From Chelatococcus sp. HY11 (GTDB lineage Bacteria; Pseudomonadota; Alphaproteobacteria; Rhizobiales; Beijerinckiaceae), in contig NZ_JAHBRX010000001.1 in NCBI RefSeq assembly GCF_018398335.1, positions 434,001-498,000 on the forward strand: a DNA stretch of 64,000 bases, written 5' to 3'. The notes beneath the pieces were generated by a model. That model made no database searches and was not told the DNA's origin. It saw only the letters and a program-made list of their open reading frames with translations. Positions 16,505 through 26,556 of this stretch are shown one piece after another. Positions within the stretch are counted from its first letter, which is position 1. Each line of letters opens with the position of its first letter. Made by a program: the position numbers and the translations under genes.

Positions 16505-17275
16505 TCAGTGCCTCCCGCCTTCGAGATAGGCCGCCCGCACTTGGGGATCGGCGAGAAGCTCTTTCCCGCTGCCTGACATGGTAATGGAACCCGTCACCAT
16601 GACATAGGCGCGGTGCGCCAGCTTGAGAGCGTGATAGGCATTCTGCTCGACGAGGAAAATTGTCATCCCCTCGCGGTTCAACTCGCGGATGACATCGAAA
16701 ATCTGTCGCACGACGAGTGGGGCGAGCCCCAGGGAAGGCTCGTCGAGCAGCAGAAGTTTCGGCCGGCTCATCAGCGCCCGGGCGATCGCCAGCATCTGCT
16801 GCTCACCGCCCGAAAGCGTGCCGCCGCGTTGATACAGCCGCTCCTTCAACCGCGGGAAAATTCCGCAAACACGTTCGAGATCCTGCTCGAAATGCGCGAA
16901 GGCGTTGATCGAGGCGCCCATCTGCAGGTTTTCAAACACGGTCATGCGCGGGAAGATCCGCCGTCCCTCGGGGGACTGAGCGATATTCAGCTTGGCGATG
17001 TCATGGGTCGCCATGCGCGTGATGTCTTGGCCGGCATAAGTGATCGTGCCTTCCCGCGCCCGCGGGTTGCCGAAGATCGTCATCATCAGGGTCGATTTGC
17101 CCGCGCCATTGGCGCCGATGAGCGTGACGATCTCGCCTTCGTTGACGTCAATATCGACTCCCTTGAGCGCGATGATATTGCCGTAGAACGTCTTGACGCC
17201 GCGAATGGTGAGGAGCGCGTTGGGGGCCGGGGCATGTTGCAAGGCGGCTCCGGCCGTGTTGCTCGCGTCGCTCAT
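16505..17275 (-). CDS. livF: Branched-chain amino acid ABC transporter ATP-binding protein LivF
   Basis: Cytoplasmic ATPase of the liv-type importer, 256 aa. Walker A GANGAGKS (54-61), the signature LSGGEQQM (154-161), Walker B LLLLDEPSLGLAP (174-186) and the switch region FLVEQNAY (about 206-213) are intact; the EPSLGLAP and VEQN variants are typical of LivF. Its ATGA start overlaps the livG stop, indicating translational coupling. Confidence 0.95.
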   Translation of the reverse strand: MSDASNTAGAALQHAPAPNALLTIRGVKTFYGNIIALKGVDIDVNEGEIVTLIGANGAGKSTLMMTIFGNPRAREGTITYAGQDITRMATHDIAKLNIAQSPEGRRIFPRMTVFENLQMGASINAFAHFEQDLERVCGIFPRLKERLYQRGGTLSGGEQQMLAIARALMSRPKLLLLDEPSLGLAPLVVRQIFDVIRELNREGMTIFLVEQNAYHALKLAHRAYVMVTGSITMSGSGKELLADPQVRAAYLEGGRH

Positions 17276-18135
17276 AGGCCTACCTGTGCTTCGACTTTTT
17301 CCACGTCGTCGTCCTCGACGCCGAGATAAGCGGCGATGACCTTCGGGTCGTTGCGCACGGCCTCAGGCAGGCCATCGGCGATCTTGGTGCCGTAGTCGAG
17401 CACAACGACGTGGTCGGAAATCTGCATCACCACCGACATATCGTGTTCAATGAGGAGCAAGGAGGTCTGGTCCGTGCTGCGGATCGACAGGAGAAGCTCG
17501 TTCAGCTCCAGGCTTTCCCTTGGGTTGAGGCCGGCGGCGGGCTCGTCCAGGCACAGGAGTACGGGCTCGGTGCACATGGCGCGGGCGATTTCAAGCCGGC
17601 GCTGGGCGCCATAAGGCAGGTCACCGGCGGGATCGTCGGCGCGCTCGGTAAGCCCGACCTTGTTCAGCCAGTATTTCGCCTTCTCGATGGCCTGGGCTTC
17701 CGCGTTTCGGAAGCTGGGCAGGCCAATGAGCCCGCCGATCGTGAAACCGGAGGCGATCATCAGCGAATTGTGCTGGGCGACCAGCAGGTTCTCGAGGATC
17801 GTCATGCCCGAGAACAGGCGAATGTTCTGGAAGGTGCGGGCGACCCTGGCCTTCCACGACACGCTGTGGCCGGGAAGGCGTTCCAGAAGATACCGCGAGC
17901 CGTCCGTATGGGTGAGGGTGATCATCCCCTCGGTCGGCTTGTAGAAGCCGGTGATGCAGTTGAACACCGTGGTCTTGCCGGCCCCGTTCGGGCCGATCAA
18001 GGCGGTGATCTCACCACGCCCCACCTTGAAGGACAGGTCGTTGATCGCGACCAGGCCACCAAAACGCATGGTCAAATGGTCCACGGTCAGGATGGTGTCG
18101 GTGCCGCCGGATGCGGACAGGGCAGGCGCCATCAT
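17272..18135 (-). CDS. livG: Branched-chain amino acid ABC transporter ATP-binding protein LivG
   Basis: Second ATPase of the importer, 287 aa. Walker [10 protein letters not shown] (48-56), the LivG-type signature [14 protein letters not shown] (around residues 172-185, replacing LSGGQ), Walker [16 protein letters not shown] and switch [10 protein letters not shown] identify it. Two consecutive ATG codons form the start, and the first overlaps the livM stop. It has a slightly extended N-terminus (about 14 residues) rich in Ala/Ser before [11 protein letters not shown]. Confidence 0.95.
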   Translation of the reverse strand: MMAPALSASGGTDTILTVDHLTMRFGGLVAINDLSFKVGRGEITALIGPNGAGKTTVFNCITGFYKPTEGMITLTHTDGSRYLLERLPGHSVSWKARVARTFQNIRLFSGMTILENLLVAQHNSLMIASGFTIGGLIGLPSFRNAEAQAIEKAKYWLNKVGLTERADDPAGDLPYGAQRRLEIARAMCTEPVLLCLDEPAAGLNPRESLELNELLLSIRSTDQTSLLLIEHDMSVVMQISDHVVVLDYGTKIADGLPEAVRNDPKVIAAYLGVEDDDVEKVEAQVGL

Positions 18136-19565
18136 CCGTGACCTTCTTTCACCAGAGCGCCGGAAATCGCCTTGCGCTCGCCAAGGACGACCGACGGATC
18201 ACGATGGGAGACGAGCCCGCGCGGGCGCCACACCATCATCGCCACCATCGCCGCGCCGAACAGCAGGAGGCGGTATTCATTGGGGTCGAAACCGTCACCG
18301 AACACGGCGCGCAGGAAGCCGAGGTTACGGAGCATCTCCGGGCCGGCCACCATGACGGTGGCGGCGATGGCGACGCCGATCTGGCTGCCCATGCCGCCGA
18401 GCACCACGATCGACAGGATGATTGCCGATTCCAGGAAGTTGAAGCTCTCCGGCGATATGAACCCCTGGCGCACCGCGAAGAATGCCCCGGCGAAGCCGCC
18501 GAACATGGCACCGATCGCGAAGGCGGTGAGCTTGGTATTGGTCGTGTTGATGCCGAGCGACCGGCAGGCGATCTCGTCCTCGCGCAGGGCCTCCCAGGCG
18601 CGCCCCACCGGAAGGCGACGCAGGCGCATGGTGACGATATTGGTGATCAAGGCGAGGACGAGGATCAGGTAATAGAGGAAGACCATGCGGTGCATGGTGC
18701 TGAATTCAAGCCCGAAAGTGGCCGCGAAGCCGTCGTCGTCGGCCGTGAAGGGGATGCCGAAGAAGGAGACCCGCGGGATCGAGGCGATGCCGGCGCCGCC
18801 ATTCGTCAGATCGACCCAGTTGATCAGCACGAGACGGATGATCTCGCCGAACGCCAGCGTCACGATGGCGAGATAGTCGCCCCTGAGCCGTAGCACCGGG
18901 AAGCCGAGCAGGATGCCCCAGAATGCCGCGAGGATGCCGGCGACCGGGAGGCAGATCCAGAACGACAGGCCGAAGGTGGTCGCCAGAAGCGCGTAGGAAT
19001 AGGCGCCGACCGCGTAGAACGCGACATAGCCGAGGTCGAGAAGCCCCGCGAGCCCCACGACGATATTGAGGCCCCAGCCCAGCATCACATAGGTCAGAAC
19101 CAGGATCCCGAGGTCGACCCAGTAGCGGGATTCGTTGAGCCCGCCGTTGAGGAGATAGGCGATCAGGGGATAGCCGAAGGCGATGCCGAGCAGCACCGGG
19201 GCCGCATAGAAGAAGATCTTCTGGCCGAGCGTCGACGGCGTCTCAACGCGCGTGACCAGGATTTCCCGGCGCTTGGCGGAGCGCCTGCGCGCTATGTGGA
19301 TGCCGCCGAGGTTGAGGGCCAGCCTCACGGCGAAGACGATCAGGCAGAGAACGGCGACAACACGCCAGCGTGGCAGCAGCATGAGCTCGTTGGCCATGCT
19401 GTTTTCGGTGCGAAGGGCGATGATCGGGATCGACAGGCCGAGCATCACCAGGGCGGCAAGAGCGGCATTCTTGACCGCGGGGAGGAATTCGCTGCCGCCG
19501 GAGGCCGGCCCGGCTGCAGACGGCGGCGAAGACCCCGTCGTCTGCGCAGCGGAGGGGGCGTTCAT
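18132..19565 (-). CDS. livM: Branched-chain amino acid ABC transporter permease LivM
   Basis: Inner-membrane permease subunit, 477 aa. The C-terminal 330 residues are the BPD_transp_2 fold with the conserved segments [26 protein letters not shown] and [14 protein letters not shown] and the EAA-like loop [19 protein letters not shown]. The N-terminal ~130 residues add a membrane extension with two further hydrophobic segments (DUF3382-like), as in many gram-negative LivM. The first ~30 residues are Ala/Ser/Pro-rich and probably cytoplasmic. It follows livH by 21 bp. Confidence 0.94.
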   Translation of the reverse strand: MNAPSAAQTTGSSPPSAAGPASGGSEFLPAVKNAALAALVMLGLSIPIIALRTENSMANELMLLPRWRVVAVLCLIVFAVRLALNLGGIHIARRRSAKRREILVTRVETPSTLGQKIFFYAAPVLLGIAFGYPLIAYLLNGGLNESRYWVDLGILVLTYVMLGWGLNIVVGLAGLLDLGYVAFYAVGAYSYALLATTFGLSFWICLPVAGILAAFWGILLGFPVLRLRGDYLAIVTLAFGEIIRLVLINWVDLTNGGAGIASIPRVSFFGIPFTADDDGFAATFGLEFSTMHRMVFLYYLILVLALITNIVTMRLRRLPVGRAWEALREDEIACRSLGINTTNTKLTAFAIGAMFGGFAGAFFAVRQGFISPESFNFLESAIILSIVVLGGMGSQIGVAIAATVMVAGPEMLRNLGFLRAVFGDGFDPNEYRLLLFGAAMVAMMVWRPRGLVSHRDPSVVLGERKAISGALVKEGHG

Positions 19566-19586
19566 CCGTTAGTCTCCTCGCGCATC

Positions 19587-20504
19587 TCAGACTTTCTCGA
19601 CTTCCGGTCGCCCGAGAATGCCGGACGGCATGAAGATGAGAACGATTGCCAGGATGGAGAACGCCGCGACGTCCTTGTATTCGATCGAGAAATAGGCGGA
19701 CCACAAGGTCTCCACGAGCCCGATGATCAGACCGCCGAGGACGGCACCCGGTAGCGAGCCGATGCCGCCGAGGACGGCCGCCGTGAACGCCTTGACGCCG
19801 GGGACGAAGCCATCCGAGAAGCTCACCACACCATAGTAGAGAAGATACATCGTTCCGGCGACGGCCGCGAGCGCCGCGCCCATCACGAAGGTGAGGGAAA
19901 TCGTCCGGTCGACATTGATGCCGAGCAATGCCGCCATCTTGCGGTCCTGCTCGCAGGCGCGCTGCGCGCGGCCAAGGGGTGTCTTCTGCACGACATACCA
20001 GAATATCGTCAGCAGAACCGCCGTCGCCACCATGATGATGATCTGCTTGTACGCGAGGGTGACGGCATAGCCGTTGTCCTCGAACAAGGTGATGCCGCCA
20101 TTGACCATGGGCGGGATCGACTTGTTGCGCGCGCCCTGCACGACCTGCACGAAGTTCGAGAGAAATATGGAGACACCGATCGCCGAAATCAGCGGCGCAA
20201 GCCGGAACGAGCCGCGCAAAGGACGATAGGCTATGCGCTCGACCGCCCATCCCCACAGCGAAGTCAGTATCATCGCCAGAACCAGCACGATCAGCAGTGC
20301 CAGCGCGATTGAGCCGATGCCGAGCCAGCTGGTCAGCAGGATGAAGAAGATCAACGCAATGAAAGCTGAAAGCATAAAGACATCGCCATGAGCAAAGTTG
20401 ACCATGCCGATGATGCCGAAAACCATCGTGTAGCCGATGGCGATGAGCCCATAAATCGAGCCAAGCGTCAGCCCGTTGATGAGCTGCTGCACAAATACTT
20501 CCAT
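19587..20504 (-). CDS. livH: Branched-chain amino acid ABC transporter permease LivH
   Basis: Inner-membrane permease subunit, 305 aa with about eight hydrophobic helices. Family sequences visible are INGLTLGSIYGLIAIGYTMVFGIIGMVNFAHGD at the N-terminus, the coupling loop GRAQRACEQDRKMAALLGINVD, and AVLGGIGSLPGAVLGGLIIGLVE near the C-terminus. It is the first gene of the minus-strand operon livH-livM-livG-livF-DUF6867-livK. The upstream 1 kb has no gene and separates it from a divergent GntR regulator, a candidate controller. Confidence 0.95.
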   Translation of the reverse strand: MEVFVQQLINGLTLGSIYGLIAIGYTMVFGIIGMVNFAHGDVFMLSAFIALIFFILLTSWLGIGSIALALLIVLVLAMILTSLWGWAVERIAYRPLRGSFRLAPLISAIGVSIFLSNFVQVVQGARNKSIPPMVNGGITLFEDNGYAVTLAYKQIIIMVATAVLLTIFWYVVQKTPLGRAQRACEQDRKMAALLGINVDRTISLTFVMGAALAAVAGTMYLLYYGVVSFSDGFVPGVKAFTAAVLGGIGSLPGAVLGGLIIGLVETLWSAYFSIEYKDVAAFSILAIVLIFMPSGILGRPEVEKV

Positions 20505-21538
20505 ATCGCGCCTTTGCCCCCCGTGGCGTCGGGATGCCTATGTCTGTCAGACGGCAATCATGCCGAAACGTATCTCAATACTTACATGACACCGGGCGAA
20601 AGACGGTTCCCATCACGCTGAAATGTTCGCATTTTGTATCCTCTGGTATCAATGACAATCGCTTACGTTGATCGTCTTGTCAAAACTATGCCGCGAAACG
20701 GCCGGCGCGGAAACTTCGACGTTGGTTGAACGCCAGAGATGCGGGAGGGGGCGCGTATGCCGCTCGGCTCGCTTCCGCCTGGCGAGATCGCCGTCTCCGA
20801 AGGATCTCATAGATGTTGCAGACGGCCCTTACGTCGGCGTCCGACGCATTTCGTGATGCAGGCGATGCCCCCGGTAGTCCACCGGAAATACACAGCTTCA
20901 CCGCACGCTGATAGATCGCTGATGAATGATGGCTACGCCGGAGGAAGGTTCGATTACGGGCTCGATCCGGGGGTGTGGTGTGATTGGCCCGTCTCGGCAA
21001 GAATTTGAGATATCAGAGGAAATGGTAGCTCCGTGACACGTTGTCCTGTGCCGTAATTGCTATGAACAAAGTGGTAGCCGCCATTTCGGTCAGGAGCGCT
21101 GTCATGATATCCACAGCGGAACTGATCGATGGGCGATGTGCTCATCACCGGTGATCTGTTGAGGCGCGACAGCGGTAAGGACCGCTTTGGCGCGGGCGCG
21201 TGTCGCTGTCCGGCCTTCAGCATTTCGCGGCCCATGGTTTCGGCCCTGCATCGGTCATGACGCTTGTCCTGGAATGTGGCCCAGGAGCCTAGCCCGGAGG
21301 CCATCGACAGGAGATCTCGATGGGATAAGGCGAAAATTGAAGCGGCCCATGTCGCGCTTGGCTCAACCCCGATCCACGAGATGAGCTTGCGATATCGCAT
21401 AACGGTCGTCGCTCTGCCTCCCGCGGCGGGCGCGATGCCGTTAGTTATTGATTTTATTTATGTATTTCGAGCGTCGGCCCCGGTTCTTCCTTGAGTGTCC
21501 GTTTGGCCGGCTGCCTTTGCAAACGCAGGTCGATTGTT
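20505..21538. other. 1-kb intergenic region between livH and gntR
   Basis: No coding region with a recognisable domain or consistent codon bias is seen. A TTGACA hexamer on the minus strand (20676-20681) could be the -35 of the liv promoter, but the -10 (GATTGT at 17-bp spacing) is poor. The region immediately before the GntR gene (about 21435-21480) is AT-rich. Confidence 0.45.
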
Positions 21539-22252
21539 ATGTCAATAGTTCCTATGAATCCCGGCCAGGATGATAGATCCAACACCACGGCTGCGGAAGC
21601 AGGCACGTCCGCGCCAGACGAGACCCTGGCTGAACGCGCCTATCGCCTCATTGAAGATCAGATCATCAGTCTGGCGCTTCCTCCGGGCATGCGTCTGACC
21701 GAGCAGGAACTCGCATCGCGCCTTGAGATTGGCCGTACCCCTGTTCGCGAGGCGTTGCAGCGCCTTGTCAACGACGGTCTCGTCGTCGTTTTTCCGCGCA
21801 AGGGCATCGCGGTGTCCGTCGTCAATCCGCTCGATGTCCTGATGGCTCTGGAGGTCCGGACGGTGCTCGAGCGTCTTTTGGCGGGCGGAGCCGCCCGGCG
21901 CGTCGGCCCGCAGGCGCGGTCTGAGCTCGCCGCGCTCGCGGAGCAGTTGGCCGCTGCCGCGGAGGCGGGTGATCACGACAGGTTCGTCGAGCTCGATCGG
22001 TTCGTTTTCCGCCGCCTGGGCGAAATCGCCTCGAATCCCTTCCTCGTCAGGGCGCTCGCGCCGCTGGAAGCCATGGCGCGGCGCGCGCGTTATTACTTTC
22101 TGCGGAATGATGACCTGGCGGAGCCCGCGCGTCTCCATCGTGCCATGATCGAGCACGTGGTGGCCGGCGACAGCGCGGCAGCCGAGGGGGCGTCTGAGGC
22201 CCTGATGGATTATCTGCGTGGCGGCATCAAACGGACAGTCGTCGGCATGTAG
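21539..22252 (+). CDS. GntR-family transcriptional regulator (FadR/FCD subfamily)
   Basis: DNA-binding regulator of 237 aa. The winged helix lies at about residues 25-95: LAERAYRLIEDQIISLALPPGMRLTEQELASRLEIGRTPVREALQ and then LVNDGLVVVFPRKGIAVS. The C-terminal half is an all-helical FCD ligand-binding domain (about 100-230) with LDRFVFRRLG and HRAMIEHVVAGD, where His/Asp residues usually bind a metal and a small carboxylate. ATG 21539 was chosen; 21554 is also possible. It sits between the liv operon (divergent) and coxG (same strand), so either or both could be its target. Effector unknown. Confidence 0.88.
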   Translation: MSIVPMNPGQDDRSNTTAAEAGTSAPDETLAERAYRLIEDQIISLALPPGMRLTEQELASRLEIGRTPVREALQRLVNDGLVVVFPRKGIAVSVVNPLDVLMALEVRTVLERLLAGGAARRVGPQARSELAALAEQLAAAAEAGDHDRFVELDRFVFRRLGEIASNPFLVRALAPLEAMARRARYYFLRNDDLAEPARLHRAMIEHVVAGDSAAAEGASEALMDYLRGGIKRTVVGM

Positions 22253-22465
22253 GCGTCAGAAGGGACCCCTGATGGCCGGTCTCCCGTAGCGATCACCAGC
22301 CTTGGAGACGATCGCCGAATGGCGGTTTTCTCTCCCCCATCACCTGCTCTAGGATAGACGCGCTTTTCGCTGTGTTTCTTCACGAGGAACTTTCATAAAG
22401 AAATTTGGCGAAGCGTCGCGTTGGGATAGTGTCCGGTTCAAGTGAGTGATGGAGGAGACTGCGCC

Positions 22466-22936
22466 GTGGCAATGACGATGACGGGCGAGTTTATTCTCGC
22501 GGCTGAACCGCAGGCCGTATGGGAAAAACTCAACGATCCCGAAGTGCTGAAGTCCTGCATCGCCGGCTGCGAGGAGCTGGAGCGGACCGATGAAGGAGGC
22601 TTTCGCGCCGTCGTGAAGGTCAAGCTCGGCCCAGTCAAGGCCACGTTCAAGGGCAAGGTCACGCTGACCGATCTCGACCCACCTCACGGCTATACGATTG
22701 TCGGTGAGGGTGAGGGCGGCGTGGCCGGTTTCGCCAAGGGAAACGCCAAGGTCGGGCTGGCGCCCGTGCCGGAAGGCACCAAGCTCTCCTACGATGTCGA
22801 GGCGACCGTCGGTGGCAAGATCGCCCAGCTCGGCGGACGGCTCGTCAATGGTGTCGCCAAGAAATATGCCGATGATTTCTTTACCAGTTTCGCGGCGATC
22901 GTCTCGCCCGAGCAGGCTGAGAGCGTGACCGGCTAA
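22466..22936 (+). CDS. coxG: CoxG-like SRPBCC protein
   Basis: A 156-residue member of the CoxG (carbon monoxide dehydrogenase subunit G) family, SRPBCC fold with a hydrophobic cavity. The family start TGEFILAAEPQAVWEKLNDPEVLKSCIAGC and the later AKVGLAPVPEGTKLSYDVEATVGGKIAQLGGRLV are clear. In the CODH system CoxG is thought to help tether or recruit the enzyme to the membrane. The start was taken as the GTG at 22466, eight bases after GGAGGAG; ATG 22472 is the alternative. It is separated from coxSLM by two polysaccharide genes. Confidence 0.88.
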   Translation: MAMTMTGEFILAAEPQAVWEKLNDPEVLKSCIAGCEELERTDEGGFRAVVKVKLGPVKATFKGKVTLTDLDPPHGYTIVGEGEGGVAGFAKGNAKVGLAPVPEGTKLSYDVEATVGGKIAQLGGRLVNGVAKKYADDFFTSFAAIVSPEQAESVTG

Positions 22937-22962
22937 AGTAAGCCCGTTTCTACGGGCCGGTT

Positions 22963-24258
22963 CTAGCGTGTTTCAGCCGCTAGGCCCTCACCGGTGCCCC
23001 GAAGGGTCGGCGAGAGCGTGAGGAAGGCCGGCAACCAAAAGAACAGGAAATGCGCGTTCACGAAGGTGAACGCGTCCGACAGGTCGGTGACCATATAGAC
23101 CAGTGAGAAGACGAGCAGGAAAAGGCTGAGGCGTGCAAGGCGTCCGGCCGGTGACGATGCTTGGCCATTGCCGCGGGTCGCTCCGATGTCCGTCAGGGTT
23201 GCGGCCAGTGAATTGATGATCATGGCGAAGAACGCGAGCGCCGCCGGAATGCCGAAATAGAAGGCCGGCCCGAGATAGCCGTTGTGGGGATGTCGGCCGA
23301 AGGGGTTCTCGATCTCGGCAGTCGGCCCCGCGCCGAGCCACGGATGCTCCGCGATCGATTGGGCCGCGAGGCTCCAGATATCCATGCGGTAGGATTTCCG
23401 GCAGATGTCACCCCCCTGGCCGCAGGCGATATCTTGCAGCGCCGCCTCGTTGAGGACGAGGAGGGCTGGTGCCGCGACCGCCGCGAAGATGGCGAGCGCC
23501 GCCACGATTCGGCCCTTGCGGCCCGCTGGCAGGCGCACGGCGATGGCGAGGACGGCGGCCGCCAGAAACGCGGCGACGATGGGGCCACGGCTGAAGGTAA
23601 GGACAAAGCCGACCGCGCTGATGGCCGCCGCCGCGAACAGGGCGAGGCGCAGTCGTCCCCGCTCGGCGAGCGCCGCGGTGAGGGCCGTCGCGACGCCGAA
23701 GATGAGGGCGCCGGCGCTGAAGATGGCGCCATTCGCGCGGCCATAAAGATGCAGACGCACGAACGTCGGCCATTCGATCACCACCTGCCCGATGATGGCG
23801 AGGACGGTGGCTCCCGCCAGCACGAAGGCGGCGACGAGGAGCAGGCGCCTGGGAAAGTCCGGGTCACGGCGCAGGGCGGTCAGCACCACCACACCGAAGG
23901 TGAGAATGGCGAGCGCGTTGCCGGCCGCCTGCCAGGCTTTGCTGGACGACCCCGTGCCGCGAAACAGCACGCCCACCACCTCCCATGCAACGATGCCAAG
24001 AATCAGCAGCGCCGCGAGCCTTGGCCGCGGATCCCCCAGAAACATCCGCCGCATGGCGCTGTCCGTGGCGAGGATCACGATGCCGGCCGCGATCAGTCCG
24101 ACGAAGACCGCGAGCCAGAAGATGTGAAGCGGCACGAGCGTGATGGCGACGATGGTCGCATAGACAAGGGTGGAGGCGAAGCGATCGCGACTGAGGGCAT
24201 CGCTCCGGGTGAGCCACTGGGCCTTGGTGAGCCATTCGGCGGCCGATGGTGCGGACAT
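22963..24258 (-). CDS. O-antigen ligase-like polysaccharide polymerase/ligase
   Basis: A 431-residue integral membrane protein with about twelve hydrophobic segments and one large periplasmic loop (about 275-340) holding NEAALQDIACGQGGDICRKSYR and the Wzy_C/WaaL hallmark HPWLGAGPTAEIENPFGRHPHNGYL. Such proteins transfer or polymerise undecaprenyl-linked glycans at the periplasmic face. GAGGAA precedes the ATG at 24258; the open frame continues to 25197 but its extension overlaps the GT61 gene and is rejected. It is divergent from the GT61 gene, and the pair looks like a small envelope-glycan unit. Confidence 0.85.
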   Translation of the reverse strand: MSAPSAAEWLTKAQWLTRSDALSRDRFASTLVYATIVAITLVPLHIFWLAVFVGLIAAGIVILATDSAMRRMFLGDPRPRLAALLILGIVAWEVVGVLFRGTGSSSKAWQAAGNALAILTFGVVVLTALRRDPDFPRRLLLVAAFVLAGATVLAIIGQVVIEWPTFVRLHLYGRANGAIFSAGALIFGVATALTAALAERGRLRLALFAAAAISAVGFVLTFSRGPIVAAFLAAAVLAIAVRLPAGRKGRIVAALAIFAAVAAPALLVLNEAALQDIACGQGGDICRKSYRMDIWSLAAQSIAEHPWLGAGPTAEIENPFGRHPHNGYLGPAFYFGIPAALAFFAMIINSLAATLTDIGATRGNGQASSPAGRLARLSLFLLVFSLVYMVTDLSDAFTFVNAHFLFFWLPAFLTLSPTLRGTGEGLAAETR

Positions 24259-24376
24259 GGATTCCTCGGGTTCGTCACAAAGCGACGGGACAACGGTCAA
24301 CCCATCGTTCAACCGCAGGCAGCTATGGCAATGCCGAGGGCCGCGGTCAACGTGGCATCGAGCGCTGGCTGAGCCG

Positions 24377-24444
24377 CGCGCTCGCCATGCCTTGCCGCTC
24401 GCCATGTCCTGCCGCTCGCCATGTCCTGCCGCTCGCCACGCCTT
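24377..24444. repeat. Four tandem copies of a 17-bp repeat
   Basis: Units related to GCCGCTCGCCATGTCCT: two exact central copies (24394-24410, 24411-24427) with variant copies before and after. It lies in the divergent promoter region between the O-antigen ligase and GT61 genes, so copy number changes could affect promoter spacing. Confidence 0.88.
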
Positions 24445-24534
24445 GCTGGTTGCCGCGCGCTTTCCTATAAGGACGCCCGCGCGCGTCCGCAGCCGGCGAT
24501 GTCGCATTGAGAATAACGACCAGGAGCCTGCTCG

Positions 24535-25734
24535 ATGGGGCGTCGCCGTTCCCGCCTCGCCCTTGCGATGGATCTGAAGCCCAAGGCCTTCGCGCTGTTC
24601 GAGCGGCTGTCGCGGATCAATCGCCGCTCGCCGCTGCATCTCGGCTTCTTCCCGGATATCCGGCCCTATCCCGACCGCTTCGTCCAGGTGTTCCAGAATG
24701 ACCGCTACCGGATGCGGCTGGCGTCCGCGCCCTACGTGGATGTCCTGCCTGAGCTGGCTATCGACAACTGGGACGTGAAACTCCCGAGCTTCTCGGAGGC
24801 CGATGAGACGATCATCCGTCGCTTCGTCGGTATCCTGCGGGATGCGATCGTGCCCGGCCACACCTTGACCCCGGTGGATGCCGAAAGCCTCGCGCAGCTC
24901 GCGCTGGACGAGAGCCGGCTCGCCAACTGGAATTTCGCCTATCCGGCGCCCATCCTGCTCAAACGCCGTGTTGTCGAGGGGCTGGGGATCGTGTTGCCGC
25001 CTTATCCGCACTACGGCCATCTGCTGCTCGACGTGCTGATGCCGATCGCTCACGCCCTGCGGCTCGGGGCGGGCGAGGGGCGAAAACTCACCATCATCAC
25101 CAAAGTCCATCGCATTCCGCTCATCAATGCTTTCGTAAGCGGTCTCAGGAAGCTCGGCCATACCGTCGAGGTCATGGAACTGACAGCTTTCGAGCATGCG
25201 GTGGTTCCCGAGCTCCTGCTCACCCGTTCGTTATGTCGCAATGTCGAGCGCGCCTACGGGCTGCACGAATCGCTGCCTTATCTGCGTTCCATATTCGAGG
25301 CGGCGTACGGCCCAGTCTCGGTGCCGGCATCGCCTCTCGTCTATTTTTCGCGCGGTCAATCGCGATTACGACGCCTCATCAATGAAGACGAGCTTCGCCA
25401 TGGGCTTGTCGCACGGGGCTTCTCGGTCTTCGAGGCGGGGTGGGGCAACCATCCCCAGCAGATAGCCACGTTCTCGCAGGCATCTGTGCTGGTCGGCGTG
25501 CATGGGGCGGGTCTGGCCAATGTGGCGTGGATGCAGCCGGGCGCGCATCTCGTCGAGATCTTCCCATCGACCTTCCGCAAGACGACCGGCCTGCATTGGG
25601 CGGCCGAGCACGATCTGGGCTACGATTTCTTCCTCGCCTCCGCCGAAGGCGCGATGCAGAGCTTCAGTATCGATTGCGCGGCCTTCTTCGCGAAACTCGA
25701 CGCCATTGTGACGCGATCGCATCTACGACCTTAG
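24535..25734 (+). CDS. Glycosyltransferase family 61 protein
   Basis: A 399-residue GT61 (DUF563) glycosyltransferase, probably adding a sugar during surface polysaccharide assembly at the cytoplasmic side. The acceptor region has [22 protein letters not shown] (about 155-176), and the C-terminal donor region carries [19 protein letters not shown] and the hallmark [25 protein letters not shown] (about 320-344). AGGAG before ATG 24535 supports the start. It is divergently placed from the O-antigen ligase gene and upstream of coxS with a 233-bp gap, in which no further gene is seen. Confidence 0.87.
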   Translation: MGRRRSRLALAMDLKPKAFALFERLSRINRRSPLHLGFFPDIRPYPDRFVQVFQNDRYRMRLASAPYVDVLPELAIDNWDVKLPSFSEADETIIRRFVGILRDAIVPGHTLTPVDAESLAQLALDESRLANWNFAYPAPILLKRRVVEGLGIVLPPYPHYGHLLLDVLMPIAHALRLGAGEGRKLTIITKVHRIPLINAFVSGLRKLGHTVEVMELTAFEHAVVPELLLTRSLCRNVERAYGLHESLPYLRSIFEAAYGPVSVPASPLVYFSRGQSRLRRLINEDELRHGLVARGFSVFEAGWGNHPQQIATFSQASVLVGVHGAGLANVAWMQPGAHLVEIFPSTFRKTTGLHWAAEHDLGYDFFLASAEGAMQSFSIDCAAFFAKLDAIVTRSHLRP

Positions 25735-25967
25735 TCGTAGCAATACCCGCAGCCGCGAAAAATCGCTCAAAACGGCGCTTTTTCGGGCTCGATGATGTGA
25801 TCGCCGCGCCGAGAAGCGGCCTTGACCTACATTTTTATGATTCTAGACTGCATGAGGTCCTTTCGGGCCAACTGCGGAGGCACTGCACGGTCAGGCTGCG
25901 GCACCTCCGCCAACAGCTCACGAAGGGCCCAGGCAAGTGCCCCGGCCAGCCAGCGAGGGAGCCCACC

Positions 25968-26465
25968 ATGACCACCGTGTCCATGACGGTGAACGGCAAG
26001 TCCGTATCCGCCGACGTCGAGCCTCGTACCCTTCTCGTTCAGTTTCTCCGCGAGCATCTGCGGCTCACGGGTACGCATGTCGGCTGCGATACCAGCCAAT
26101 GCGGGGCTTGTGTCGTGCATCTCGACGGACAGGCTGTCAAAAGCTGCACCACGCTGGCGTTGTCCTGTGACGGCGCCTCCGTGCTCACCATCGAGGGGCT
26201 TGCCGCTGACGGAGCGCTGCATCCCATGCAGGAGGCTTTCCGCGAGCACCATGGCCTGCAGTGCGGGTTCTGCACGCCCGGCATGATCATGTCGGCGGTC
26301 GATATCGTCGCCCGCTGCGGCCATCACCTGGATGAGCAGACCATCCGCGAGGAGCTCGAAGGCAATATCTGCCGCTGTACGGGCTACCACAACATCGTCA
26401 AGGCGATCGCCGCCGGTGCCGAAGCCATGGAAAGTTCCGCGCCGATGAAGCACGCCGCCGAATAG
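25968..26465 (+). CDS. coxS: CODH-like molybdenum hydroxylase, small [2Fe-2S] subunit
   Basis: Electron-transfer subunit of a xanthine-oxidase-family enzyme, 165 aa. The plant-ferredoxin-type N-terminal cluster is bound by C40, C45, C48 and C60 ([10 protein letters not shown]...C); the C-terminal helical cluster by C99, C102, C135 and C137 ([15 protein letters not shown]). This is the complete eight-Cys set of CoxS/XdhA-type subunits. The GTG/ATG choice is simple: ATG 25968 after AGCGAGGGAGCCCACC. It opens the S-L-M order, which is typical of form II enzymes. Confidence 0.94.
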   Translation: MTTVSMTVNGKSVSADVEPRTLLVQFLREHLRLTGTHVGCDTSQCGACVVHLDGQAVKSCTTLALSCDGASVLTIEGLAADGALHPMQEAFREHHGLQCGFCTPGMIMSAVDIVARCGHHLDEQTIREELEGNICRCTGYHNIVKAIAAGAEAMESSAPMKHAAE

Positions 26466-26556
26466 CGCCTTCGCTGCAAAAGGCCGGCGGACGGCGGAAG
26501 ACCAGAATCGGCAGGGGATATCAGGGAGAAGGCGCCGGTAGGCGCGGGAGGCTGAG

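Noticed and set aside
20954..21400. A 148-residue minus-strand frame in the liv-gntR gap
   Set aside because: No ribosome site, no domain, and composition unlike that of neighbouring genes.
22963..25197. A 744-residue reading frame on the minus strand extending the O-antigen ligase upstream
   Set aside because: The extra ~310 residues overlap the GT61 gene and have charged, low-quality sequence; the ligase starts well at 24258 with its own GAGGAA.
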